In this document: positions 25,490 through 35,945 of the stretch, piece after piece | Numbering within the stretch: the first letter of the stretch is position 1 | How the letters are laid out: each line of letters starts with the position of its first letter | NCBI GenBank assembly: GCA_913051655.1 | Contig: CAJXHI010000004.1 | Coordinates: 1-64,000, forward strand | From: an uncultured Alphaproteobacteria bacterium | Lineage (GTDB): Bacteria > Pseudomonadota > Alphaproteobacteria > Rhodobacterales > Rhodobacteraceae | DNA length: 64,000 nt | Direction: 5' to 3' | Notes under the pieces: model-generated | The model's database searches: none | What the model saw: the letters and a program-made list of their open reading frames with translations, nothing else | Told to the model about the DNA's origin: nothing | Translations under genes and position numbers: made by a program

Positions 25490-26479
25490 ATGCTGCGTGT
25501 TTCTAAAAACCTTCTAATAAACTTTGGCACTTCTTTCCCTGTTCTCTTGGCGCCAATGGCTGGGATAACTGATATGCCGTTCCGAAAATTAGTCGCGCGT
25601 TTCGGTGCTGGCCTTGTAGTGAGCGAAATGATTGCTTCTAAAGATATGGTTTTGGGACGTTTGGGAAGTCGAGAAAAAGCTAAGCTTGCGGATGGGATAG
25701 AGCACAGTGCTGTGCAGCTGGCTGGCAGGGAAACTCATTGGATGGCTGAAGCGGCACGGATGGCTGAAGCCAATGGCGCAAAGTTGATTGATATTAATAT
25801 GGGGTGTCCTGCGAAAAAAGTTGTTAGCGGCTATTCCGGTTCCGCGCTGCTGAAAGACCTTGACCACGCACTTGATCTTATTGATGCTGTCGTGAACGCT
25901 GTAAAAGTACCAGTGTCTTTAAAAACCCGTCTTGGCTGGGATGATAGATTGCATAATGCGTCCGATCTTGCCCGCCGCGCGGAAGACAGCGGTATTGCTA
26001 TGATCACAATTCATGGGCGTACGCGATGTCAATTTTATAAAGGCAAAGTCAATTGGGCGGCAATTTCAAAAGTGAAAAAGGCTGTTAATATTCCTGTGGT
26101 GGCAAACGGGGACATTGTCGATTTTACTACTGCAAAAGAGGCGCTTCGCCAGTCTCGCGGCGATGGGATCATGGTTGGTCGCGGCGCGTGCGGCAAGCCG
26201 TGGTTGCTAGCAGAAATTTCGAAAAAATTTAAGGATATGACTGCGAATAATGTACCGGATAACTCCGAATTCTGTAGAATAGTGGCTGAGCATTATGAAG
26301 ATATTCTGCAGTTTTATGGAAAGGACTTGGGCCTTCGCCTGGCACGAAAACATTTGGGCTGGTATATGAATGTAGCTCACACGCCCTTAGAGTTACGTCA
26401 GACTATATTGCGTGCAGAGAGTTCGGCAAAGGTACTTGCTTCTTTGCCGATAGCATTCGAGCGGTGGAATTCGGAATGA
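25490..26479 (+). CDS. dusB: tRNA-dihydrouridine synthase DusB (NifR3)
   Basis: DusB reduces specific uridines of the tRNA D-loop with FMN and NADPH. The protein (about 329 residues) has VLLAPMAGITDMPFRKLV at the FMN site, the catalytic Cys in INMGCPAKKVVSGYSGSAL, TIHGRTRCQFYKG and VVANGDIVDF. ATG 25490 (MLRVSKN) fits the usual distance to the AGITD motif; a GTG at 25418 in the same frame would add 24 unlikely residues. The stop overlaps ntrB as ATGA, the classic nifR3-ntrB arrangement of alphaproteobacteria. Confidence 0.94.
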   Translation: MLRVSKNLLINFGTSFPVLLAPMAGITDMPFRKLVARFGAGLVVSEMIASKDMVLGRLGSREKAKLADGIEHSAVQLAGRETHWMAEAARMAEANGAKLIDINMGCPAKKVVSGYSGSALLKDLDHALDLIDAVVNAVKVPVSLKTRLGWDDRLHNASDLARRAEDSGIAMITIHGRTRCQFYKGKVNWAAISKVKKAVNIPVVANGDIVDFTTAKEALRQSRGDGIMVGRGACGKPWLLAEISKKFKDMTANNVPDNSEFCRIVAEHYEDILQFYGKDLGLRLARKHLGWYMNVAHTPLELRQTILRAESSAKVLASLPIAFERWNSE

Positions 26480-27564
26480 CGTATCCAGAATTAACAGATG
26501 CAATTTGGACCTCAATGCCAGTGCCTTCAGTAATTTATGACGATCGGGAAAGGATCGTTGACGTCAACCCTGCTGCAGAGGCTTTTTTTAATGTTTCTCG
26601 CCGCGGGATGATCAATAGTTTTCTATGGCATCGCCTGATCCTAGAGGAGAGCCTTAGAGAAAATTTTTCGTATACTTATGAACAGGCGGCGCGTCTTTTT
26701 GTAAACGAGGTCACCGTGAGCACACATCAGGGGGACACCTGCGTTTGCAATCTCAAACTTGCGCCGATGTCAGGAGAAGGCGATTTGATGTTGCTAATGA
26801 TTGTGCCTCGGGAATTGGCCGGTCGCATGCCTCAAACTCAAACCGCCCAATCTGCCTCTAAATCTGCAATTGGAATGGCAGAAATGTTAGCACATGAAAT
26901 CAAAAATCCATTGGCAGGGATAACTGGGGCCGCGCAGCTTTTGTCAATGGGGCTACCTGCTAAAGACCTTGAGCTTACGGACTTAATCGTTGAGGAAAGC
27001 CGCCGCATAGTAAAGCTTTTGGAGCAAGTGGAGCAGTTCGGAAACCTGCGTCCGCCGTCGCTGAGTGAAGTGAATGTCCACGATGTCCTTGATCGTGCAA
27101 AACGTTCTGCCCAGCTTGGATACGGAGCGAATATGCGATTTGTTGAGGATTACGACCCTTCTTTGCCCGCAGTTTATGCTGATGACGACCAGTTGCTGCA
27201 AGTACTACTGAATTTTCTGAAAAATGCCTCTGAGGCGGCATCAGCCAAAGGTGGGGTCATCACGCTCCGCACATTCTATGAACATTCGTTCAAAATGCGT
27301 CGGGCGGATGGTGCAGGTCATTCTATGCCGCTGCAAATAGAAATTGTCGATGATGGCCCGGGGATACCGGACTGTATAAGGGCAAATATTTTTGAACCTT
27401 TTATATCTGGCAGAGAAAATGGTAGCGGTTTAGGACTTGCGCTGGCGAATAAAATTATTTCTCAGCACGACGGCTGGATATCCGTGGAATCAGCCCCTAA
27501 GCGTACAGTATTTCGTATTTCTTTGCCGCGTGTTCCGAGTCATACGCAGAGTCTGGAGGAGTAG
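26476..27564 (+). CDS. ntrB: Nitrogen regulation sensor kinase NtrB (NRII)
   Basis: NtrB is the soluble histidine kinase/phosphatase that, under PII control, sets NtrC phosphorylation according to nitrogen status. The protein (362 residues) has an N-terminal PAS domain ([20 protein letters not shown]), a HisKA site [18 protein letters not shown], the N-box NFLKNASEA, then DDGPGIPD and [12 protein letters not shown] of the ATPase domain. No membrane segment is visible. ATG 26476 overlaps the dusB stop; an in-frame GTG at 26464 is the alternative. ntrC follows five bases downstream. Confidence 0.95.
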   Translation: MTYPELTDAIWTSMPVPSVIYDDRERIVDVNPAAEAFFNVSRRGMINSFLWHRLILEESLRENFSYTYEQAARLFVNEVTVSTHQGDTCVCNLKLAPMSGEGDLMLLMIVPRELAGRMPQTQTAQSASKSAIGMAEMLAHEIKNPLAGITGAAQLLSMGLPAKDLELTDLIVEESRRIVKLLEQVEQFGNLRPPSLSEVNVHDVLDRAKRSAQLGYGANMRFVEDYDPSLPAVYADDDQLLQVLLNFLKNASEAASAKGGVITLRTFYEHSFKMRRADGAGHSMPLQIEIVDDGPGIPDCIRANIFEPFISGRENGSGLGLALANKIISQHDGWISVESAPKRTVFRISLPRVPSHTQSLEE

Positions 27565-27569
27565 AATTT

Positions 27570-28943
27570 ATGGATGGGACTGTACTTGTTGCGGATGATG
27601 ATAAAACCATTCGCACAGTGTTAACCCAAGCTTTGACGCGGGCAGGATGTCGAGTGCATGCTACGTCAAGCCTGACAACCTTAATGCGGTGGGTCAGTGA
27701 GGGAAAAGGTGATGCCGTCGTGACAGATGTGATGATGCCTGATGGTAATGGTATAGAAATGTTACCGAAAATTAGCGAGGATCGACCTGATTTACCTGTC
27801 ATTGTGATTTCTGCACAAAATACCATTCTTACTGCTATTAAAGCCAATGAAGCCAATGCCTTTGACTACCTGTCAAAGCCTTTTGACTTACCGGAACTAA
27901 TGAAACGGTGCGCAAAAGCGCTTGATCAAAAAAAATCTCGATCCAGCCGTGAAATGTTGGAAGTTTTGCCTGATGAGGATCAACAAACACTGCCTTTGGT
28001 AGGTGCAGCGCCAATTATGCAGGAGCTTTATCGGACTGTCGCAAAACTGATGCATGCAGATTTACCAATCATGGTCTGCGGTGAATCGGGCACGGGAAAG
28101 ACGCTTATCGCCAAGGTGCTGCATAATTTTTCCGACCGGCGTACGCTACCTCTTGTTACTGTGACGGAGGCAGATTTCATCGAAATGGAGGGCCCAGTAA
28201 AAATTCTGACGCGTGCTAGAGGGGGCACTGTTCTAATTGAACAGATCAGTGATTTTAGTGACGAATGTCAGGCGCGCATTGTACATATGATTGATAATCC
28301 ACTAGATCCTGCGCCACGTTTTATTGCCACGATGCAGGAAGACTCCCACCAAGTAGTAGAAAATGGTTTGATCCGACGTGATTTGTATTATCGGCTCGCG
28401 GGTGCCATTATTTCTGTGCCTGCGCTACGTGAGCGGGTAGAAGATATCATTGTCTTAGGAGAGTATTTTCTGAATAAAGGGGAGCGGGATGGTGCGTTTC
28501 AGCGCGTTTTTAGTCCTGAGGCCTGCGGGCTCTTCCGAACCTATAGCTGGCCCGGAAATGTTCGACAGTTGGAAAATGTAGTAAAGCGCCTAGGGCTAAC
28601 CGCACGTTCGCCGGTAATCACACTCACTGCATTAGAGCACGTCTTACATGATCAACCAGCCATAAAGTCTGCTCAACAAAGAGGGTCGACCGATAAACTT
28701 GCAAGTGATGTGGCGCGTCATATGCGGAGATATTTTGATCTGCATGGGAATATGTTACCCCCACCTGGCCTATATGGCCGCATTTTAAGAGAGGTAGAAC
28801 GCCCCCTGTTAGAAATTGCTTTGGAGGAAACAGGGGGAAATCAGGCAAAGTGTTCGGATCTTCTGGGGATTAATCGCAATACTTTGCGCAAAAAGATAAG
28901 TGAGCTTGACATTGTGGTCACACGTCGACGAAAACTGATGTAA
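27570..28943 (+). CDS. ntrC: Nitrogen response regulator NtrC
   Basis: NtrC is the DNA-binding partner of NtrB. The 457-residue protein has a receiver domain with Asp53 in [12 protein letters not shown] and Lys in the YLSKPFD motif, an AAA+ domain with Walker A GESGTGKT, and a C-terminal Fis-type helix-turn-helix ([19 protein letters not shown]). The GAFTGA loop that contacts sigma54 is missing: between Walker A and the Walker B-like GGTVLIEQ region only [11 protein letters not shown] is found. Rhodobacter NtrC also lacks this loop and activates sigma70 promoters, so the same is inferred here. GGAGGAG precedes ATG inside the ntrB end. Confidence 0.94.
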   Translation: MDGTVLVADDDKTIRTVLTQALTRAGCRVHATSSLTTLMRWVSEGKGDAVVTDVMMPDGNGIEMLPKISEDRPDLPVIVISAQNTILTAIKANEANAFDYLSKPFDLPELMKRCAKALDQKKSRSSREMLEVLPDEDQQTLPLVGAAPIMQELYRTVAKLMHADLPIMVCGESGTGKTLIAKVLHNFSDRRTLPLVTVTEADFIEMEGPVKILTRARGGTVLIEQISDFSDECQARIVHMIDNPLDPAPRFIATMQEDSHQVVENGLIRRDLYYRLAGAIISVPALRERVEDIIVLGEYFLNKGERDGAFQRVFSPEACGLFRTYSWPGNVRQLENVVKRLGLTARSPVITLTALEHVLHDQPAIKSAQQRGSTDKLASDVARHMRRYFDLHGNMLPPPGLYGRILREVERPLLEIALEETGGNQAKCSDLLGINRNTLRKKISELDIVVTRRRKLM

Positions 28944-28968
28944 TCGGGCAACATATTGAGGAGTGCAT

Positions 28969-31242
28969 GTGGCTGGCTCTGTCCAACATCGCAGACCAAA
29001 GTTTATGGCTTTGTCGCCCATGAACCTATCTCGTTTGAGCAGGCTAAGGATGCAGCGCCGTGTTGCCAATTTCATTAATATTGGTCTCATTGCTCTGGCT
29101 CCGGTTTTAGCACTAATGACGTATCTTGCCTTGGGGCCAATTGATCAGGGCCGCGACTCCAGTTTTTTGCGAGTCATTTTATTGTGTGATCTTTTATATC
29201 TGCTTGCCTTGACAGCGCTTGTTATGCAGCGCGTTATGCAAATCGTCGCGCAACGTCGACAAAAGTCTGCTGGTTCCCGACTGCATTTACGCCTCACTGG
29301 CGTGTTTTCGGCTATGTCGCTTCTACCAACAGCCACCGTGGCGGTTTTTGCTGTTCTTTCAATTAATATGGGTTTTGAAGCATGGTTTTCAGATCGTGTC
29401 CAAGGCGTGATTGAAGACTCCTTAGAGGCTGCGCAAGCTTATGAGCAAGAACAGGTGCGAGGCTTAAGGGAAGATATCACGGTCCTAGCCACTGGTCTTG
29501 AAACCTTCCGCCGCTCAGCGATAAATGATACTCAACGACTGCGCCAAAAGTTAAGTGATGCTCAAGAAAACATGCAGCGGGGCCTTAAAGAGGCGTTTAT
29601 TATCGATAATCAGGGAGATTTGATCTTACGAGGCAATCGATCCTACCTGTTTGACTATGAAGAACCGAGCGAAGATCAAATCAGAGCAGCCATTCGTGAT
29701 ATTGTCATTATTCCAGATATTCTCAATAATGAATTGCGTGCCTTGACCTATCTCAATGGGTTTGGATCGCATTTCCTGCTTGTGTCTCGTGTTATTGATG
29801 GCAACCTCTTCGCGCTCTTGGATGAAACACAGGCGGCGGGTCAGTTTTACCAACAACTGGAATCACAGCGTGGCGCCTCGCTCTTTCGCTTTGGAGTCAT
29901 CTATCTAATTTTTGCTGTTTTGCTGATTGCAGCCTCTGTTTTTGCGGCGTTGTTTTTTGCCGAACGTCTGTCTCGTCCAATAGGGCGCCTTACGGGGGCT
30001 GCGCAGAAAGTGGGCGATGGTGCCTTGGAAACGCGTGTAGTCGAGGAAGAGGGCGATGATGAAATCAGCCAACTCTCAAAATACTTTAATCAAATGACGC
30101 AGCAACTTGAAAAACAACGGGAAACCCTTCTTGAAAGCACTGAACAAATCGAGTTGCGCGGACGGATGTTTGACTCCGTCCTGAGTTCTGTGACCTCGGG
30201 TGTTTTAGGGTTGGACGCTGAGGGCCGCGTGTCCTTTGTAAATAAATCAGCTGAGCGTCTTTTGGGTGGGCAGGCCATTCCTGAAAATACATCTCTATCA
30301 GCTGCTGCACCTGAATTTTTCCCGTTGTTTGAGAGGCTCAGGCAAACGAAAAATGAAACACTTCAGGAAGAGCTGAAAACTGTCCGAGCAGGGCAACTTG
30401 AAAATTTGTTGGTGAGAGTGGGGCGGCGGCGTAACGAAAAGGGACAGTTGGAGGGCTATGTGATTGCCTTTGATGATGTGACTGATCTGGTTTCTGCGCA
30501 ACGCTCCGCGGCTTGGGGGGATGTTGCTAGGCGCATTGCCCATGAAATTAAAAACCCGCTTACCCCGATTCAGCTTTCTGCGGAGCGAATTCGGCGCAAA
30601 TTTGCCCCAAAATTGTCTGACGAAAGCGATGAGCTGGAACGTATGACAGATGTGATTGTTCGCCAGACTAGTGATTTGCGCCATATCATCGACGAATTTT
30701 CTCGTTTTGCACGCCTGCCGCAGCCTAAAAAATCGAAAGAGGATTTGGTTGCGATTGCGAAATCTGCGGTGCTTCTTCAAGAGAATGGCCAGCCGAATAT
30801 CCATTTTAAAAGTAACATTCCTTTTGACGTGCTGGAGATTAGCCTGGATGCGACAATGATCTCTCAGGCGCTGACAAATTTGTTAAAAAACGCTGGCGAG
30901 GCAATCGAAACACGGCGAAATAAATTGGGGATCGAAATTGTAGGTGAAATTCGAGTTGGTATTGAAGAAAGAGGCGACGTCGTGGCAATTATTGTGGATG
31001 ATAATGGGATAGGTTTGCCTCAGGATCGTGCGCGCCTTTTCGAGCCGTATGTGACTACGCGCGAGAAAGGGACGGGCCTTGGCTTGGCAATTGTTAAAAA
31101 AATCGTTGAAGAACACGGTGGAGCTCTCGCTCTAGACGATGCTCCGGCGTTTGGGTCTGCACAGTATTTCGGAGCGAGGGTGATCATATTACTTCCCTAT
31201 ATATCAAAAGATGGCACTCATATTACAAAGGGAATCAGATAA
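28969..31242 (+). CDS. ntrY: Membrane sensor kinase NtrY
   Basis: NtrY is the inner-membrane histidine kinase paired with NtrX, linked to nitrogen, redox and envelope control in alphaproteobacteria. The protein (757 residues from GTG 28969) has three N-terminal membrane segments in the first 140 residues, a periplasmic sensor part, a further membrane segment near 310-335, a HAMP domain, a PAS domain (FDSVLSSVTSGVLGLDAEGR), then [20 protein letters not shown] with the phospho-His, LTNLLKNAGEA, and GTGLGLAIVKKI. GAGGAG lies five bases before GTG 28969; an in-frame GTG at 28963 is too close to it. Confidence 0.93.
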   Translation: MAGSVQHRRPKFMALSPMNLSRLSRLRMQRRVANFINIGLIALAPVLALMTYLALGPIDQGRDSSFLRVILLCDLLYLLALTALVMQRVMQIVAQRRQKSAGSRLHLRLTGVFSAMSLLPTATVAVFAVLSINMGFEAWFSDRVQGVIEDSLEAAQAYEQEQVRGLREDITVLATGLETFRRSAINDTQRLRQKLSDAQENMQRGLKEAFIIDNQGDLILRGNRSYLFDYEEPSEDQIRAAIRDIVIIPDILNNELRALTYLNGFGSHFLLVSRVIDGNLFALLDETQAAGQFYQQLESQRGASLFRFGVIYLIFAVLLIAASVFAALFFAERLSRPIGRLTGAAQKVGDGALETRVVEEEGDDEISQLSKYFNQMTQQLEKQRETLLESTEQIELRGRMFDSVLSSVTSGVLGLDAEGRVSFVNKSAERLLGGQAIPENTSLSAAAPEFFPLFERLRQTKNETLQEELKTVRAGQLENLLVRVGRRRNEKGQLEGYVIAFDDVTDLVSAQRSAAWGDVARRIAHEIKNPLTPIQLSAERIRRKFAPKLSDESDELERMTDVIVRQTSDLRHIIDEFSRFARLPQPKKSKEDLVAIAKSAVLLQENGQPNIHFKSNIPFDVLEISLDATMISQALTNLLKNAGEAIETRRNKLGIEIVGEIRVGIEERGDVVAIIVDDNGIGLPQDRARLFEPYVTTREKGTGLGLAIVKKIVEEHGGALALDDAPAFGSAQYFGARVIILLPYISKDGTHITKGIR

Positions 31243-32640
31243 ATGAGCGACATTCTTATCGTAGATGACGAACGTGATATTAGAGAACTCATTGCCGATA
31301 TTCTGGAAGACGAAGGATTTCCGACACGCAAAGTTGGAACGGCAGAGGACTGTATGGATGAAGTCATTCAGGCTCCGCCAAATCTGTTGATTTTGGATAT
31401 TTGGCTTAAAGATAGCGACATGGACGGGATCGATATATTGAAAAAGGTGAAAAAAGACTATCCGGACACTCCGGTGGTAATTATTTCCGGCCACGGCAAC
31501 ATTGAAATTGCTGTTGCCGCGATAAAGCAAGGCGCCTATGACTTCATCGAAAAGCCGTTTAACATTGATCAACTTTTAGTCGTTATCAAACGGGCCATGG
31601 AAACCTCCCGTTTGCGCCATGAAAATACGTCTCTTCGTCAAAAAGAAAGTCCGAACGCTCGGATGTTGGGAAATTCGCCAGCATTCAAAACGCTTATGTC
31701 TCAATTGGAAAAACTTACGAAAGCTAACAGTCGCGTGATGCTGGTTGGCGCTTCGGGTAGCGGCAAGGAAATGGCTGCGCGCTTTATTCACAACAATTCT
31801 GATCGCTCACAGTTTCCTTTTGTTGTTGTAAATTGTGCTGCGATCCAAGGGGATCGCATGGATGCCGTTTTGTTTGGGCAGGAGGGAGAAAATAAATCTC
31901 ACTCTGTTGGGTTGCTGGAGCAGGCGAATGGGGGCACAGTTTATCTAGACGAGGTGGCCGATATACCTCTTACCACGCAATCAAAACTATTGCGTGTCCT
32001 TGTCAATCAAGGTTTCTCAAGGATGGGCGGCGTTGACATGGTGAAGGTTGATTTTCGCGTGATATCTTCTACTAGTAAGCATTTAGAAAAATCGATTGAG
32101 CGGGGTGTCTTTCGAGAGGAATTGTTTCATCGATTGAATGTGGTGCCTGTTGTTGTGCCTTCGCTAGCACAACGGAGTGAAGACATTCCAGTACTTGCAC
32201 AGCATTTCCTGCGTTTTTTCCATGAAACTCAAGGCCATCCTTTACGTGATCTCACTGATGATGCGGCAGGCCTTTTGCAAACTATGTCCTGGCCAGGCAA
32301 TATACGCCAGTTGGCAAATGTGATGGAGCGCATATTAATACTTACTGGCGGAACAGGGCCGATCGCCACGGACCAAATCCCAGTTGAAAATAATGAGCAA
32401 TCTGACAATCAAGAAACAAGCACTATAAGTCCATCTTTGGCTAGCTTACCACTGCGCGAGGCACGTGAGGCTTTTGAGCGGGAATATTTGATGAACCAAA
32501 TCAAGAGATTTTCCGGCAATATTAGCAAAACTGCGAATTTTGTTGGTATGGAACGCAGTGCGCTGCATCGTAAACTTAAATCATTGGGTGTTGTGAATTC
32601 TGGAAAATCAGCAAACACTTCATCTTCAGCTCGCTCATAA
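31243..32640 (+). CDS. ntrX: Response regulator NtrX
   Basis: NtrX is the regulator phosphorylated by NtrY. The 465 residues hold a receiver domain with Asp52 in LLILDIWLKDSDMDG, an AAA+ domain with Walker A GASGSGKE near 168 and GGTVYLDEVADIP, and a C-terminal Fis helix-turn-helix (NISKTANFVGMERSALHRK). As in NtrC, the GAFTGA motif is absent (the loop reads LFGQEGENKSHSVGLLEQA), so sigma54 activation is unlikely. Its ATG abuts the ntrY stop with no gap. Confidence 0.93.
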   Translation: MSDILIVDDERDIRELIADILEDEGFPTRKVGTAEDCMDEVIQAPPNLLILDIWLKDSDMDGIDILKKVKKDYPDTPVVIISGHGNIEIAVAAIKQGAYDFIEKPFNIDQLLVVIKRAMETSRLRHENTSLRQKESPNARMLGNSPAFKTLMSQLEKLTKANSRVMLVGASGSGKEMAARFIHNNSDRSQFPFVVVNCAAIQGDRMDAVLFGQEGENKSHSVGLLEQANGGTVYLDEVADIPLTTQSKLLRVLVNQGFSRMGGVDMVKVDFRVISSTSKHLEKSIERGVFREELFHRLNVVPVVVPSLAQRSEDIPVLAQHFLRFFHETQGHPLRDLTDDAAGLLQTMSWPGNIRQLANVMERILILTGGTGPIATDQIPVENNEQSDNQETSTISPSLASLPLREAREAFEREYLMNQIKRFSGNISKTANFVGMERSALHRKLKSLGVVNSGKSANTSSSARS

Positions 32641-32713
32641 AATCAGCAATTGACCAAGCGTTAAGCATCTGCCATGCACTGGAACAGTTCGTGTTATAAC
32701 ACGAGGGAGTGTG

Positions 32714-34090
32714 ATGAAGGTCATCATTTGCGGTGCCGGACAAGTCGGTTGGCAAATCGCGCGTCATCTTTCTGGCGAAAGAAATGATGTGACGGTAGTA
32801 GACAGTAATCCAGATTTGGTACGTAGGGCGACAGAAACGCTGGATGTTCAGGGAATGGCGGGATTTGCCTCATATCCAAATATTTTGGAGAAAGCAGGCG
32901 CGCGTGACGCTGATATGATCATTGCTGCAACCTTTTCGGATGAGGTCAATATGGTCACATGCCAAATTGCGCATTCGGTATTTGACGTCCCAAGGAAAGT
33001 TGCACGATTGCGCAGTCAGTCGTATTTGGATGCTATTTACTCCGATTTGTATCGGCGTGATCATATGCCAATTGATGTTGTCATAAGTCCAGAAAGAGAG
33101 GTCGCAGCTGCAGCTTTGAAACGTCTATCAGCAGCAGCGGCTTTTGACACAGAAACTTTTCTAGACGATCAAGCACAATTGTTGGGATTGCGGCTGGATG
33201 AAAATTGCCCTGTGATAAATACACCTCTGCGACAGTTGACAGATCTTTTTTCGTCTCTTCGGATTATCGTTGTGGGTATTCGCCGCAAAAACATTCTTTA
33301 TGCACCGGAAGCTGGTGATCAACTTTTTCCCGGTGATGAAGTTTATGTGATGTGTCACGTGGATGACAGCGCACGCGCTTTAGAGGTTTTTGGAAAAGCG
33401 CAGGGCAAAAGGGACCGCGTCGTGTTGATAGGTGGCGGTCATGTTGGCCTTTCCATTGCTAAATCACTTGAACAACAGGAAAGGCGTACTCGTGCTAAGA
33501 TCATTGAAAAAAACCGCGATATTGCTGAATTTGCCGCCGGTGAATTGGAAAAAACAATCGTTCTGAATGGGGATGGTTTGGATACCCGCCTTCTCGAAGA
33601 GGCCAATGTTTCCAAGTCAGATGTTATTTTGGCAGTGACGGATGATGACAAAACCAATATGCTTGCCGCAGTGCGTGCAAAAACACTTGGGTGTTCGCGC
33701 TCAGTAGTTTTGGTCAATGATCCTAGCCTTGTACCTCTGATGGGAGCGATGGGAATTGATGCTTTTATTAATCCACGCGCGACTACTGTAAGCTCTATTT
33801 TGCGCCATATCCGCCATGGACGGGTGAAAGGGGTTTATTCCATAGGTGATGCTGAGGCAGAGATCATTGAAGCGCAAGTTCTTTCAACCTCTCCACTGAG
33901 TGGGCAGCGTATAAAAGACATTGATTTTCCAGAAGGTGTTCTGGTGGGCGGTGTTCTGAAAGAGGGAAAACTTGTTATGCCTACAGTGTCTTTGCGCTTT
34001 GATGAGGGGGATGTGATCGCATTATTTGCAGTGTCCAAAGACATTCCCGAAGTCGAACGGCTTTTGCAGGTCTCGATAGATTTCTTTTAA
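32714..34090 (+). CDS. trkA: Trk potassium uptake regulatory NAD-binding protein TrkA
   Basis: TrkA is the cytoplasmic NAD(H)-binding gating subunit of the Trk potassium transporter. The 458 residues are two RCK units: CGAGQVGWQIARHL at the N-terminus and IGGGHVGLSIAKSL near 240, each followed by a C-terminal TrkA-C domain. GAGGGAG precedes ATG 32714; a GTG one codon upstream is the alternative. trkH follows six bases later. The ntrYX-trkAH order is conserved in alphaproteobacteria. Confidence 0.95.
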   Translation: MKVIICGAGQVGWQIARHLSGERNDVTVVDSNPDLVRRATETLDVQGMAGFASYPNILEKAGARDADMIIAATFSDEVNMVTCQIAHSVFDVPRKVARLRSQSYLDAIYSDLYRRDHMPIDVVISPEREVAAAALKRLSAAAAFDTETFLDDQAQLLGLRLDENCPVINTPLRQLTDLFSSLRIIVVGIRRKNILYAPEAGDQLFPGDEVYVMCHVDDSARALEVFGKAQGKRDRVVLIGGGHVGLSIAKSLEQQERRTRAKIIEKNRDIAEFAAGELEKTIVLNGDGLDTRLLEEANVSKSDVILAVTDDDKTNMLAAVRAKTLGCSRSVVLVNDPSLVPLMGAMGIDAFINPRATTVSSILRHIRHGRVKGVYSIGDAEAEIIEAQVLSTSPLSGQRIKDIDFPEGVLVGGVLKEGKLVMPTVSLRFDEGDVIALFAVSKDIPEVERLLQVSIDFF

Positions 34091-34096
34091 GCCGTC

Positions 34097-35599
34097 ATGT
34101 GGTCCAGAATGTTACAGATGCCATTTTTTTTCCAACTCTTCGGAGTGGCGTCTCTGGCGATGTATTTTCCAAGTGCTCATGCGCTTAGTGTTGAAAATTT
34201 TGCACAGGCGCGGTCTTTTTTCTACACTGGCACATTAGGGTTGTTTTTCCTCTTTATGGTCACGCTAGCAACGTCTAATCGCCAATTGGAAGAAACGGGC
34301 ATTCAACAACTCGTATCTTTGGCTTTAGGGCTTTTCCTTTTGCCGCTTTACCTTGCTATACCCGAATATGATTCCGTTCGAACAATTTATTTCTTAAATG
34401 CCTATCTGGATATGGTGAGTGCGTTGACAACAACAGGCTTCGTGATTTTCGAGCCTGATCGGCTGTCTGAAACATTACACTTATGGCGTTCACTTGTAGC
34501 TTGGCTTGGTGGAGCATTGATTTGGCTTGCTGCTGTGGCCATTCTGGCACCGCTGAACTTGGGTGGTTTTGAGGTTGCAAGCAGCAAGCGAATCCATCAA
34601 AGGCAATTTCTTACAACATTGGAACGCAGAATGTTAATGAGAAGAAATTTTGCGGCTCTTTTTCCAATTTACGGTGGATTGACCGCTATTTTATGGATCG
34701 CATTGACAATCTTGGGTCTGCCGGGTTTTGATAGCCTAATCTTTGCCATGTCCATCCTGGCAACAAGTGGCATCACCGCGACGCGAGCGTTGTCTGATTT
34801 TGATGCGAGCTTGACAGTGGAATTGATTATTGTGTTATTTCTTACCCTCGCTCTTACAAGAGGATTGATCGCACGGGAACGTGTTGCGGCGGGTGTAGTG
34901 GGTTTTTCGACTAGAGCTGAATTAAAGATCGCGCGCGTGGTGATCTTGGGGGCAGTGATTTTATTGACATTGCATCAACTCATCGAAATAGGAAATAGTG
35001 AAAGTACGTTTTTTCACATGAAAACAGTTCGGATGATTTGGAGCAATTTGTTCACGGTCATATCGTTTCTAACCACACATGGTTGGCCATCTAACTATTG
35101 GGATGCGTCGCAAAAGTGGTCTGAATTTTCGACACCCGGTCTTCTCTTTCTCGGCCTTGTTTTGGTGGGTGGGGGTGTTGCAACTACTGCAGGGGGAATA
35201 AAGCTTCTACGCGTTTATGCGCTTTATGCTAACGCGGTACAGGAGATGGACCGCCTTGTTCATCCATCATCCATAGGGCAAACAAGGAGCGTCTCACAAG
35301 GGGAATTGCGCTCAAAGGCTTTTATAGCATGGATTTTTTTTATGTTATTTTTTATTGCACTGGCCGGTGTGACTTTATTGCTTGCGGCAAGTGGGTTGAA
35401 TTTTGAAACAGCTTTTGTTGTTGCGATCAGTGCTTTGAGTACAACGGGACCCTTGGTCGAAATGGTTTTAAATGCGCCGATTGATTTCGCAACTTTAGGT
35501 GTGGTTGCTAAGTTGACGTTGAGTTTTGCAATGGTGCTTGGAAAGCTTGAGGTATTAGTGTTATTGGGTTTGTTCACCTCTGAAACATGGCGGGGGTGA
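34097..35599 (+). CDS. trkH: Trk potassium uptake membrane subunit TrkH
   Basis: TrkH is the inner-membrane pore of Trk, which takes up potassium. The 500-residue protein has about ten to twelve hydrophobic segments and the four pore loops of the superfamily, visible as SALTTTGF near 110, ATSGITAT near 228, FLTTHGWP near 335 and ALSTTGPL near 450. It is six bases downstream of trkA and in the same transcript. TrkG is a paralogue, but TrkH is the usual name for this operon position. Confidence 0.92.
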   Translation: MWSRMLQMPFFFQLFGVASLAMYFPSAHALSVENFAQARSFFYTGTLGLFFLFMVTLATSNRQLEETGIQQLVSLALGLFLLPLYLAIPEYDSVRTIYFLNAYLDMVSALTTTGFVIFEPDRLSETLHLWRSLVAWLGGALIWLAAVAILAPLNLGGFEVASSKRIHQRQFLTTLERRMLMRRNFAALFPIYGGLTAILWIALTILGLPGFDSLIFAMSILATSGITATRALSDFDASLTVELIIVLFLTLALTRGLIARERVAAGVVGFSTRAELKIARVVILGAVILLTLHQLIEIGNSESTFFHMKTVRMIWSNLFTVISFLTTHGWPSNYWDASQKWSEFSTPGLLFLGLVLVGGGVATTAGGIKLLRVYALYANAVQEMDRLVHPSSIGQTRSVSQGELRSKAFIAWIFFMLFFIALAGVTLLLAASGLNFETAFVVAISALSTTGPLVEMVLNAPIDFATLGVVAKLTLSFAMVLGKLEVLVLLGLFTSETWRG

Positions 35600-35705
35600 A
35601 TAGGGGATAGACGCTCGCTTGTAGTTGTGATTTTATGCTCACATCTCGTGGTTGATCCTTACGGGAATTTGACCAGGTGGTTGGAACAAATAAAAAGGTA
35701 AAAAA

Positions 35706-35945
35706 ATGGCTTCTGATCGTCAGAACTTGCAGGATGCTTTCTTAAACCATGTGCGCAAGGCGAAAGTCCCGGTGACAATTTTTCTCATCAATGGTGTAAA
35801 ACTTCAGGGTGTTATCACCTGGTTTGACAACTTCTGCATTTTACTTCGCCGTGACGGGCAGTCACAATTGGTATATAAACACGCAGTCTCAACGATAATG
35901 CCGTCGCAAAATATTTCACTCTATGAAGGCGAAGAAAGCGTTTGA
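35706..35945 (+). CDS. hfq: RNA chaperone Hfq
   Basis: Hfq is the hexameric Sm-like protein that pairs small RNAs with mRNAs. The 79 residues contain the Sm1 segment [19 protein letters not shown] with [17 protein letters not shown], and the Sm2 [12 protein letters not shown] motif that lines the U-binding proximal site. AAGG precedes the ATG. Its stop overlaps the TTG start of hflX, keeping the common hfq-hflX pair. The short acidic tail after SLYEG is typical of alphaproteobacterial Hfq. Confidence 0.97.
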   Translation: MASDRQNLQDAFLNHVRKAKVPVTIFLINGVKLQGVITWFDNFCILLRRDGQSQLVYKHAVSTIMPSQNISLYEGEESV

